Source: Pyxicephalus adspersus (lineage: Eukaryota; Chordata; Amphibia; Anura; Pyxicephalidae). Taken from it: a stretch of 64,000 bases of DNA. How positions within the stretch are numbered: position 1 is the first letter of the stretch; each line of letters begins with the position of its first letter. The notes beneath the pieces are model-generated. The model had not been told where the DNA came from, made no database searches, and saw nothing but the letters and a program-made list of their open reading frames with translations. The stretch is taken from NCBI RefSeq assembly GCF_032062135.1, contig NC_092859.1:65527769-65591768 (forward strand). The letters are read 5' to 3'. This document shows, piece by piece, positions 48,145 through 58,100 of this stretch. Position numbers and translations under genes: made by a program.

Positions 48145-49685
48145 ATGTCTGGCTTTGCTGTTTTAAGTCGTAAGTGCCTAAACAACCCTGGTTCATTTTG
48201 GTATATCTGTGGCAGTTTCACCATTCCCAGTCAAAGGGCGAACATCAGCACATTTGTTGAGCAAGCCTATTTGGCATATTTCAAAGTTAAACTTGTGATC
48301 AAGATAAGTCTTGGGCCCCTCATAAGGTGTGCAAACAGTGTGTCGAGGGTTTACGGATGTGGACAAAGGAAACACGTGATAAGATGCCATTTGGTATACC
48401 TATGGTTTGGCGAGAGCCAGGAGATCATTTCAGTAACTGTTACTTTTGTATAGTGAAGACTTCAGGATATAACAAGAAAAATAAATGTAACATAGAGTAT
48501 CCTAGTCTACCATTAGCTATACGCCCAGTGGCTCATTCAGATGAAATCCCAGTGCCAGTTTTTGTTACACTACCCTTCCTTGAAGAACATGATTATGGTG
48601 ATGAACTAGGTGACAATGACAATGATGAAGAGTTTGAAATTGAAGAGTACCCTGTTTATAAGGAATTTGATCAGCATGAGTTGAGTGATTTGGCATGTGA
48701 TTTTAGGCTATCAAAGAAGGCTTCAAAACTTCTAGCATTAGGATTGCGTGATAAAACCTTACTTGAAAAAAAGAACAAAGGTATCATACTTTCCAGCCAC
48801 AGAAATTTCATTTCTGCAGTACTTTAGAACTGACAGTGGCTTTGTGTATTGCCATACCATACCTGGTTTAATGGAGGAATTGGGAATTCCAATCTATAAC
48901 TGAATGGTGACTGTTCATCGATAGCTCAAAGCGGAGTCATTGAGTAATATCACCAACACAATTGGGTCATCTGTGTTGACCATAAAATGGTATGCCTTCC
49001 TTCTTGGTCAGCAATGCGGATACACCAAGTATCCCTGTTATCTGTGCATGAGGGACAGCAGAGCTCATGAGAGGCATTGGGTGGAAAGGAATTGGCCTCC
49101 AAGATCTGCCCTAAAACCAGGTGATCCAAACATTCTACATGAGCCACTTGTTCATAGAAAAAATAATATATGCCCGCCTCTGCACATGAAACTGGGTCTG
49201 ATGAAACTGTTCGTTAAAGCTTTGCCAACTGAAGGACACTGTTTGAAAAAATAAAGGCCAGTGTGTTTGATGGTCCACAGATTCGGCAGCTCATCAAAGA
49301 TGAACATTTCATTAGGAGAATGTCAGAAGTTGAAAAGAATGCTTGGTTTTTATTCAAAGCCATTGTCAAGGACTTTCTTGAAAAAAAAAGCAAATAACAA
49401 AACAGAAATTGTCCAGAAACTCTTGAAGAGCTACAAAATGCTTGGTTGAAATATGAGCATCAATGTGCATTTTCTGCATAGCCATCTTTCTAACTTCCCG
49501 GAAACCTTGGTGCAGTCAGTGATGAGCAAGGTGAACAATTCCACCGAGATTTGAAGGTCCTGGAAGAACAGTATCAGGGTAGATGGGATGTACATATGAT
49601 GGCTGACTATTATTGGAGCATCCAGCAGGATTGTCCTAAAATGGAACACTGCATGAAAAGCTATAAGCGTGAATTTGTATCTTAA
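48145..49685 (+). pseudogene. relic of an uncharacterised, widely repeated animal protein family
   Basis: A splice-acceptor-like tract (ttcctttcattcag) precedes the ATG at 48145. Pieces in order: ANISTFVEQAYLAYF; frameshift near 48293; DQDKSWAPHKVCKQCVEGLR, MPFGIPMVWREPGDHFSNCY, YPSLPLAIRPVAHSDEIPVP, an acidic stretch, ELSDLACDFRLSKKASKLLA; a frame change at about 48790; GFVYCHTIPGLMEELGI; a deletion; WYAFLLGQQCGYTKYPCYLC, EPLVHRKNNICPPLHMKLGL; FDGPQIRQLIKD; GNLGAVSDEQGEQFHRDLK and WDVHMMADYYW to a TAA at 49685. I recognise these blocks as a family of uncharacterised proteins found in many copies in various animals, but I cannot name its function. Two CxxC-type pairs suggest metal binding. 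An aataaa and an A-run follow at about 49735-49775, so a retrocopy or a TE gene are both possible. Confidence 0.7.
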
Positions 49686-49886
49686 CTGCTTACCCGATTA
49701 ACTTTTAATTGTTTTACTGTAAAAAATATGTAACAATAAATCCTTTGTATGAACAAAAGAAATAAAAAAAAAACAGAGGGTACCCTGTATTTCAAAAACT
49801 GGATGTAATAGCAAAAAACTGGGGTCATTTCTGAATTCACCACCCAAAAATTATTAAAAAACAAGTGTAAGATCTATATATAAATT

Positions 49887-49980
49887 ATTATGATTTTTTT
49901 GTATTGGATTCAATACAGTTTTTTTGTATTGAATCCAATACAAAATAATTCGAAAATCCCGCTATGCTCCCTCGCACGCA
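49887..49980 (+). repeat. piggyBac-like internal fragment with perfect hairpin
   Basis: Perfect 16-bp arms gtattggattcaatac (49901-49916) and gtattgaatccaatac (49926-49941) with a 9-base T-rich loop. The following text (aatacaaaataattcgaaaa) matches the region after the hairpin at 1640. No TTAA end is seen nearby. Confidence 0.55.
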
Positions 49981-50089
49981 TTAACATCACATATAATATA
50001 CGTTAATATGTCTTTAACTAATGTACTGCATTGGGGACTTTGTCCGCAGTGTTCTTCTGGTTTAATTTGCAGTAAAAAACATAATAAAT

Positions 50090-50930
50090 TATTTTTTCCC
50101 AAGAAATAGGCTTTATTAGAGAGAAGGACTCCCCTATCGGATTAGACTTTTATTGACTTCTATGGCAAAGCGTTTGAAATTCTGGAGATCACAAAAGTTC
50201 CACCAGCACATCCAGGTAGTGTAGTAGCTGGCCATACTCACTCGGGTAAAAAAGTAAAAAGGTTGCTACATTTCTGCTAAATGGTTAATTTGCATCAACT
50301 AATCTCTTACAGTGGGAATTAGTCGATTTCCAAAATCTCGGGATCATTAATTTGGCTGTGTTTAAAATGTGAAACAGAAGAGTTTTCTTGTATTTGTGCT
50401 GTGAGTGGGCTATGAGTATGATGTATCAAAATCTGTGCAAGAGAAATGGGAGTTAACTCTCCTGTGATTCTATGGAATCAAATCCAAGATCTTGGACTTG
50501 AAAGGTTGAATAAGTGGACAACTCCACCACATATGTAGAAATGTGCCATTTTCTGCTCCACATCTCTAGCAGTTGCCATCGTAGTTAGGAGACTGTTTAT
50601 GTATAGTGTGGGGTATTCTGTACCATCATTTACATACTTTGAAATGATTTTCCTGAATGTTTATGTTTTGCGATCCTTTAACTTTAACCTGTTATTATTT
50701 TGATATTCCCATTTCTCATCTGTAAAAGTCTGGTTCAGATGTGATTCCCACTGATTATGAAAACAATCTAAAAAACTTTCAGGAAGATCAGAGAGGAAGC
50801 TGTATTTAGAATAAATTGTGTCGTAGTGAGCCTGTGGTTAAAGACATTTTCTAGAAGTCAGTGAGCTGTCTAGAGCTTTGCTCTTTCCAATTGGAGGCAG
50901 TCAAAAATGTCTTAATTGTAAGTAAGTTCA
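50090..50930 (-). pseudogene. L1-type LINE ORF2 C-terminal fragment (antisense)
   Basis: On the minus strand, from about 50775 down, frames encode CFHNQWESHLNQTFTDEKWE, NDGTEYPTLY and RCGAENGTFLHMWWSCPLIQ, with a stop between NC and RCG. The CGxENGTFLHMWWSCP block corresponds to CGDRGSMVHIWWTCP in the L1 at 15450. The copy is more decayed than that one, with many stops, and ends near 50090 in an A/T-rich tail. The adjoining 51010-51430 holds open but unrecognised plus-strand text. Confidence 0.68.
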
Positions 50931-51897
50931 CCATGGTATAAGTTTCTGCTAGTAGCGATCGCCTGTCACAAAACTTTCCCCCTTCGTAAAAGTGCCTGGC
51001 TGTTAACTGTGGGTCGTTGTGGGACGCCATTCTTTAAAAAAATTGTCAGATAGACCTGGAGGTAAGGCTGGGTTGGATCAGACTAGGGAAAGTGGGCCTG
51101 GTACTGATGTTATTTTAAAATTAAGGACCACTGTTAAAAATATCCTTAGCAAAGTACCGATAAAAGAGTGGGATAGAAGTCTTGCCTGCAGATTTACTTT
51201 CTAAAGCCATGGGGTTAAGCCCAAATGAGCGGTTGAGTAAATTTGTTCTAGGGAGATCAAATCTTTCAAGAGTTAGACTGCCAGTCAATTATCCTGGTGA
51301 GGTGACAGGCTCAATAGTACTTGTGGACATCAGGGAATCCTATTCCTCCTCTGTATTGCGGTGCCACTAGAAGGTGGAATGCAATTCTTTGGTTTTTGGC
51401 CCCACAAGAAGGTTCAGAAAATTGTAAATAGGGATTAGTGTTGTTGTTCCAATTCGGGTCGTCCTAATTTTCGACCCGAATATGACCGTTCAAATTCGTG
51501 TGGACCTGACCCGAATTTTGCTGGATTCTAAGCTCGAACTCGACCCTCCCACAATGCCTAGGGACCTCCCCCATGATCCCTCCAATAACAGCAGGGATGC
51601 TCCCCTCCATGTTTGTTGTGGTAGGCAGCCGATTGGCTGTCTGTCACTGCATGCCACACAGGCAGCCATTGGCCTATATAAGGCCAGGGCGTGCCTGCAT
51701 TTACCACTCCTGACAAAGATTTGCTAGCATCACAACCTTTCTGTGCTGCTCGGCTTGCTTTGTCCAAGTAAAAAAGTGCCTTACTTAGACTGTGTCACAC
51801 TCACACTATTAGTCAGATAGATAGTTGGATTGTACTGTATTTGTGCAGTCCTGCAATCTACTGTACTCAGATAGGTGGAGTGTTTCACTGTTAGATA

Positions 51898-51906
51898 GCT
51901 AGATAC

Positions 51907-51954
<48 letters not shown>

Positions 51955-51955
51955 T
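51898..51955 (+). repeat. (GATA)n microsatellite
   Basis: About thirteen uninterrupted gata units, just upstream of the hAT-2 transposase relic. Confidence 0.95.
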
Positions 51956-52265
51956 CAGTGTGTTACATACACGCAGCCAGAGGCAGGGTACCCTCTCTGA
52001 CTGCGTGCACAGTATCACACTTGTACTGAGGGACAGACACACAGACGCAGTGTATACTGCAGTATATATTTTGTATACTGTGCTGCATATTACAAGCGTC
52101 ACCACTGAAGGAAAGTGCTGCATACAACACACACAACGCACTTGCATTTTTTGTGTCAACCGCCCCCAATAAAAAAAACACTTATTGTACAATTTACATA
52201 TACATATAGAATATTAGCTACAAAGTATTTTGCAGGGTGTCAAGCCACACAAAAAAATTTCTACA

Positions 52266-53645
52266 ATGTCTGGCCAAAGAGGAAAGGGCAGCTTTGGCTG
52301 GGGTGACAAGCAAAGCAGTATGAGTTTGGTTTTAGCTGCAGACCCAAGAACAAGAAGCGCTGCTGTTGGTGGTGGGCGTCCATTATTGCCACACCATGAA
52401 CAAGACATAGTGGAGTACATGACCCAGTTTGGGTCAGTTGATTATACCCCCTCTTCATCTCAGTCCCAGACACAGGCCTTACAGGTGTCCCAAACAGTCC
52501 ATGATACACCTGTTCCTCCTAGTTCTTCATCAGCGTCTGGAAAGTAAAGTGTACAGCAGTATATAGCGGAGTACCACCGAGGGGTTGGAGAGGCGGAGCT
52601 ACAAGCATTTCTTCAAGATGCTTACTTGTTTCAGTCATCTGACGAAGAGAGTCAGTTCACAGACTTTCCCCCCACTTACTTTTCACCAGAACACTCTGAG
52701 CCAGACAAGCCAATTCAAACTGGCTCCAAAAGGCTGCTGCTTCCTTTCGGCACATATAGGGAAACTGTCTCTTCTGATGTTGATGATGATGATGATGTCC
52801 TTGATCCGGCATGGGGCGAACAAGGAGCTCATCATAGGCAGGAAGAAGATGAGGAGGAGGAGGAGGAAGAGGAGGACGGGGAGGTTGCAGAGCGTCCTCA
52901 AAGGGGGAGGGGGAGGAAGAGGGTAAAAGCTGCTCACACTCTGCATTCTTCAAGTACCAGTGAGACAAGTCATAGTCGTAAATCGTCGGAAGCTGTCACC
53001 ACAGCTATGCCTCAACAACCGCGGACCGCCACCACGAGCACCAGCTCCAGAGCCCTTTTCGGCCCAGTTAGATGTTCGCAAGTGTGGGTATTTTTTAATG
53101 ACCATAGTGATGACAACACTATGGTCATCTGTAAACTGTGTGCACAACACTTGAAACGAGGCAAAAACCCAAACAAACTTGGAACAAGTTGCATGAGCAC
53201 TTATTTAAAAAGCCACCACCCGGTAACCTGGTGGGAACACCTGGTGAAAGCACAGAGCTCTGTGCGACCACCTCAGCCCTTGAAGAAGCAAGCTCAAACT
53301 GCTTGATCTTCCTCTGCTGCCTTTCCTCATTCTGCCACCAAAGTCACCCATGCTGCTGCCAGCAATTTGAGTGGGCCGTGTAGCCGTGCATTACCTTTTT
53401 CAGGCTCCACCAGCGGTGAGCAGGAGCTCCAACGCAGATCAGCTGCTGTTTGTCGCATTGCTAGCAGTCAAGACCAGGCATCATTGCCATCCCCCACAAT
53501 TTCTACCCCATCGTCCAATTTTTCTGTGGTTAGCATTAGCAGCATCCAACCTTCCATCCCCCAGATGCTGGAGCGCAAGAGGAAATATGGCAGTTGGCCG
53601 AGCAAGCATGGAGTGGGAAGCTATATTTCCTATACAGCTCACTGA
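52266..53645 (+). pseudogene. hAT-2 transposase N-terminal half with BED zinc finger
   Basis: One frame runs from the ATG at 52266 to 53645 with only two in-frame stops (TAA 52545-52547 and TGA 53304-53306). It begins MSGQRGKGSFGWG, has a Ser/Gln-rich segment, then QYIAEYHRGVGEAELQAFL, SSDEESQFTDFPP, a long acidic run (about 52840-52880), and a BED-type finger: VWVFFNDHSDDNTMVICKLC, then LKRGKNPNKLGTS and TYLKSHH. The CxxC pair is intact, but Tyr replaces the first expected His. BED fingers bind the transposon ends in hAT proteins. The frame is well preserved for its first 1.4 kb, suggesting a fairly young copy. Confidence 0.82.
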
Positions 53646-55100
53646 ATAACTTTGGTGGCAGCAAGGGAAGATGCAGCTCCAGCAAGGCCTGCATACCTAC
53701 CTCCGCCCAGAGCACATCGCCATGCCATTTCCTCCTCAAACTCCACTTCCACCTCCTCCTTTGACTCTTCTGCCTCAACCTCTTCCTCCAGAGACACTTT
53801 GCCGTGGAGACCCAGCACCTGCCATTCGGCAGCATCTGTTCAATGCCAGCAACAACCTGCAGTTTGCTATTTCGGTGCACAATTCAGATGTTGCCACGCT
53901 GTCCTGGGGTTGCGAAGCTTGGGTTCCCTCAGCCACATGGTCGCAGCCATTCTAAGTGCCTTGCGGGCACTTAGAATGGCTGCGATGGCTAACTCAGAAC
54001 TTACTTCAGCCAGGCAAGGTCGTGTGTGACAACAGGGCCAATCTGCTGGCAGCCCTGCAATGTGGGAAACTCACACACATACCTTGCCTGGCTCATGTCA
54101 TGAACCCGATAGTACAGCCCTTCCTTAGGAATTACCCAGGCCTCCAGCCGCTGTTGCTGAAGGCCGGAAAGTTGTCCGTGCCTTTCCGCCGGTCGTACAC
54201 AGCCAGTACCAGATTGGTAGATTTACAGCAAAACCTCAACCTGCCAGTGCACCGGTTATTTTGTGATGTGGCCACACATTGGAATTCAACCTTTTTCATG
54301 CTGCAGGGGCTGGCTGAACAACAGAAAATGGTGGTGGATTACGTGGCAGAGTCTGTTCGTTTCAGACTTATACCTACACTACCTTTCTTCAGCCCTGCGG
54401 AGTGGCTGCAAATTGAGGACTTGTGCACTGTATTGTCACCTTTTGAAGAGGCCACCAGGATGATCAGCAAAGATCAGTCCTGTGTCAGTGACACCATCCC
54501 CATCATATGCCTGCGGGAACCGATGATGGTGGATCTCAGACACGACACAGAGCAGACGCTGCATCAAGAGATGACATTTCAAACATCATCTTGGACATGC
54601 GTTCCTACTAGGCATAGTGCACCACAAATCCGGAGGAGGAGGAGGTGGAAGAGGATGAGGAGGACATTGCAGGCATGGGAGAAGGGGAGGAAAGGGCAGA
54701 AAAGGATATTGAGGGTACATGGCATCCATCCACCCAAACACAAGCCGGCATGTTCCGTGGATGGCAAGAACAGGTGGAGGCGGAGGAGGAGGACGACCCT
54801 GTTCTGCTGTTTGACCCACAGGAGTGTGGGTCCGGAATTACCTCAGCTATGGGTAGTTTGAGCAACATGACAGCCTTCATGCAGGAGTGCATAGCCAAAG
54901 ATGCACGCATACAACACATAAAAACAAAGACTGACGACTATTGGATTGCTACGTTACTAGATCCACGTTACAAGCCTGAGATACAACAACTCATCTTGCC
55001 CCAATACAGGGGAGCTAAAATGCAGCACTACCAAGAAGTGCTTGTAAGTGACTTGTGCTTAGCCTTTCCGGCTGCAAGCAGCAGCAGCAGAAATCCAGAA
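53646..55100 (+). pseudogene. hAT-2 transposase catalytic region relic, HATC missing
   Basis: After a frame change, 53998-54480 encodes LQPGKVVCDNRANLLAALQC, LTHIPCLAHVMNPIVQPFLR and LFCDVATHWNSTFFMLQGLA, typical mid-transposase blocks (CxxH-type and DVxTRWNST). Then EWLQIEDLCTVLSPFEEATR, an acidic insert (frame 54645 on), TDDYWIATLLDPRYKPEIQQ and MQHYQEVL. The sequence changes to the 75-bp satellite at about 55100, precisely where the C-terminal dimerisation domain should begin, so that domain is absent. A perfect hairpin sits at 53941-53985. Confidence 0.8.
53941..53985. repeat. perfect 20-bp hairpin in transposase relic
   Basis: The left arm tcgcagccattctaagtgcc (53941-53960), a 5-base loop, and the right arm ggcacttagaatggctgcga (53966-53985) are exact reverse complements. 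The block lies where the reading frame of the transposase changes. Confidence 0.95.
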
Positions 55101-55104
55101 ATGT

Positions 55105-56960
55105 TTCTGTTTATTTTGATAGATTACAGGTGGTATCATATTTAAATATCTGTATTTTTTTTACAGATATACAGAAATTTTTATGTTTAATTTGATAGAT
55201 AGCAAGTGGTATCAGAATGAAATATCTGTATTTTTTTACAGAAATAGAGAATTTTTTCTGTTTATATTGATAGATTGCAAGTGGTATCACAAATAAATAT
55301 CTGTATTTTTTTACAGAAATATAGAACTTTTTATGGCTTTTTTGACAGATAGCAAGTGGTATCAGAATTAAATATCTGTATTTTTTTATAGAATTACAGA
55401 AATGTTTCTGTTTATTTTGATAGATTGCAAGTGGTATCATAATTAAATATCTGTACTTTGTTTTTACAGAAATAAAGAAACTTTTAGGGCTTTTTTGATT
55501 GATAGCAAGTGGTATCNNNNNNNNNNNNNNNNNNNNNNNNNNNNNNNNNNNNNNNNNNNNNNNNNNNNNNNNNNNNNNNNNNNNNNNNNNNNNNNNNNNN
55601 NNNNNNNNNNNNNNNNNNNNNNNNNNNNNNNNNNNNNNNNNNNNNNNNNNNNNNNNNNNNNNNNNNNNNNNNNNNNNNNNNNNNNNNNNNNNNNNNNNNN
55701 NNNNNNNNNNNNNNNNNNNNNNNNNNNNNNNNNNNNNNNNNNNNNNNNNNNNNNNNNNNNNNNNNNNNNNNNNNNNNNNNNNNNNNNNNNNNNNNNNNNN
55801 NNNNNNNNNNNNNNNNNNNNNNNNNNNNNNNNNNNNNNNNNNNNNNNNNNNNNNNNNNNNNNNNNNNNNNNNNNNNNNNNNNNNNNNNNNNNNNNNNNNN
55901 NNNNNNNNNNNNNNNNNNNNNNNNNNNNNNNNNNNNNNNNNNNNNNNNNNNNNNNNNNNNNNNNNNNNNNNNNNNNNNNNNNNNNNNNNNNNNNNNNNNN
56001 NNNNNNNNNNNNNNNNNAGATATTTAATTCTGATACCACTTGCTATCTATCAAATACTGATATTTAATTCTGATACCACTTGCTATCTATCAAAATAAAT
56101 AGAAAAATTTCTGTAAAAAAAAAAAAAAAAAGATATTTAATTCCGGCTTCAACTTGCAATCTAAACTAAAAAGCCATAAAAATGTATGTATTTCTCTCCA
56201 AAAATTATAGATATTTATATATGATTCATAATTAAATATCAGTGTTTTTTAGAGAGAAATACAGATTTTTTATGGCTATTTAGATAGATAGCAAGTGGGA
56301 TTAGAATTAAATATCTGTAATTTTTTAGTTTTTTTTACAGAAATAAAGAACATTTTATGGGTTTTTGGATAGATACTAAGCGCTATCAGAATGAAATATT
56401 TGTATTTTATATGGATAGATATAGAATTTTTTCTAGCTTTTGTGATATATTACAAGAGGTAAAATTTAGGATACCTCTTGCTATCCATCACAAAAAAACC
56501 TAAAAATTTCCGTATTTCTGTAAAAAAAATACAAATTTTGGTATTTCTCTCCAAAAAATACAGATATTTCATTCTGATCCCACTTTGCTATATATCTCCA
56601 AAGCCATAAAAATTTCTATATTTCTCTCCCAAAAATCCATATATTTAATTCTGATAGCACTTGGTATCAATCCAAAAGACCATAATTCTGATCCCACTTT
56701 GCTATATATCCTTAAAGCCATAAAAATGGATGTATTTCTCTACAAACAATACAGATATTTAATTCTGATAGCACTTGGTAGTTGGGATCTCTCCAAAAGG
56801 CCATAAAAAATTATATATTTTTCCACAAAAATTACAGTTTTTTTATTCTGATTGCACTTGGTATGTATCTTAAAACCGATAAAAATGTATGTATTTATGT
56901 GAAACACATACAGATATTTAACTGTGATAGCAATTGCTAGATATCGACAAATGATAAAAA
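55105..56960. repeat. AT-rich satellite, about 75-bp period, with orientation switches
   Basis: Units carry gatagatagcaagtggtatc then aattaaatatctgtattttt and acagaaat. Marks (tggtatca) fall at about 55131, 55207, 55282, 55357, 55432 and 55510 on the plus strand. After the gap the array reads as the reverse complement (gataccacttgctatctatc at 56032 and 56083), turns forward again near 56215-56440, and reverse again from about 56465. Later units are more diverged. Confidence 0.85.
55517..56017. other. assembly gap (501 N)
   Basis: Unknown bases inside the 75-bp satellite, at the place where its orientation changes. Open frames across it are artefacts. Confidence 0.99.
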
Positions 56961-57084
56961 ATGTACAGCAGGATTCCCGTGGATTCCCCAAAGCCCCTTC
57001 CTTTTGGTTGGGTTGTGGTTTCACTAGATAGTATGTAAGGAAAGTGTGATTTTTGTTAATCCATTCATGTCTCAATTAGCAACA

Positions 57085-57745
57085 GCTTCAACACTGTCCA
57101 TAGAGGTGATGGCCTCAACCTCCAATGCGGTCAACGCTTCGTCACAGGGCCCACCATCTCCTACTCCTGCTGTTACTACTGCCGCCTTCTCAGTACCCAA
57201 CTCTAGATGCAAGATAATAATGCCATCCACACTTTGTCTTAGAGCCCACCACCTCCTCCCCCTCCTTCTGTAAATGATGCTGCCGCTTGCCCAGTACCAA
57301 ACTCTGGATGCCAGATACTAATGCCGTCCATACTCCGTCTCAGAGCCCACCGCTTCCTCCTCCTGTTGTAAATGATGCTGCCGTCAGCTCAATACCAAAC
57401 CCCAGATGCCAGATACTAATGCAGTCCACACTCCGGCTCAGAGCCCACCGCCTCCTCCTCCTTCTTCTGTAACTGATGCTGCCACCTGCCCAGTACCAAA
57501 CTCTAGATACCAGATGTTAATGCCGTCCACACTCCGTCTCAGAGCCCACTGGCTCCTCCTCCTCCTGCTGTGACTGATGCTGCCGCCTGCCCAGTACCAA
57601 ATTCTAGATGCCAGATACTAATGCCGTCCACACTCAATCTTAGAGCCCACTGCCTCCTCCTGCTATAACTGATGCTGCCGCCTGCCCAGTACCAAACTCT
57701 AGATGCCAGATACTAATACCGTCCACGCTCCTTCTCTGAGCCCAC
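57085..57745 (+). repeat. satellite, about 100-bp period
   Basis: About six units with ctctagatgccagatactaa, tgccgtccacactccgtctc, agagcccaccgcctcctcct and gatgctgccgcctgcccagt. Marks near 57201, 57302, 57401, 57501, 57602 and 57698. The words are shared with the ~150-bp satellite at 62570-64000. GC-rich, unlike the neighbouring AT-rich arrays. Confidence 0.85.
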
Positions 57746-57756
57746 CGCTTCAGGGC

Positions 57757-58097
57757 ACTAGGGGTTAAATGAGGACAAGCCTCTCCATTCACCCCCAGTC
57801 CTCTGGCTGAGGTTTTTTATTTCTCAGCCATTCAGCACTGGAGATGAATGGGGAGACTTGTGCCCATTCATCCCTAGTGCTCTGTGATTGGCTGAGAAAT
57901 AGGAAATCCTGATGACAGCTCAAGCATCATCAGGGTTTCCCTTTCCTCAGCCAATCACAGAGCAGTAGAGGTATTTTTTTTTTTTCCTCCCGAATTTTTG
58001 CTGTCGAATCCCGTGATTTTCGGGTCAGGTCTCCCCGAATTCGAACAGCCATATTTGGGTCAAATATAGGGACAACCCAAATTCGAACATCATCACT
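57757..58097. mobile_element. hAT right-end module, deleted copy of 43148-44093
   Basis: Begins gggcactaggggttaaatga, identical to 43146 on, and ends ccaaattcgaacatcatcacta. Relative to the copy in the L1, the foldback between about 43340 and 43720 and the part between about 43745 and 43975 are absent. It joins the 100-bp satellite without a visible boundary signal. Confidence 0.75.
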
Positions 58098-58100
58098 ATT

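Larger units (their letters stand above)
51437..58097 (+). mobile_element. hAT-2 region: hAT ends enclosing a transposase relic and satellites
   Basis: The left end reads tagtgttgttgttccaattc, with cgggtcgtcc and gacccgaatat inside; the reversed right end (58097 inward) reads tagtgatgatgttcgaattt, with gggttgtccc and gacccaaatat. The two ends are clearly inverted repeats of one family, the same as the right end of the hAT element at 41825-44093. The flanks do not show a matching 8-bp duplication (agggat on the left, tttgat on the right), so the two ends may come from different copies. Between them lie a transposase relic, a GATA repeat, two satellites and a gap. Confidence 0.6.

Noticed and set aside
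55464..56098. Open frames of up to 199 codons
   Set aside because: Almost all residues are N-derived; the flanks are satellite.
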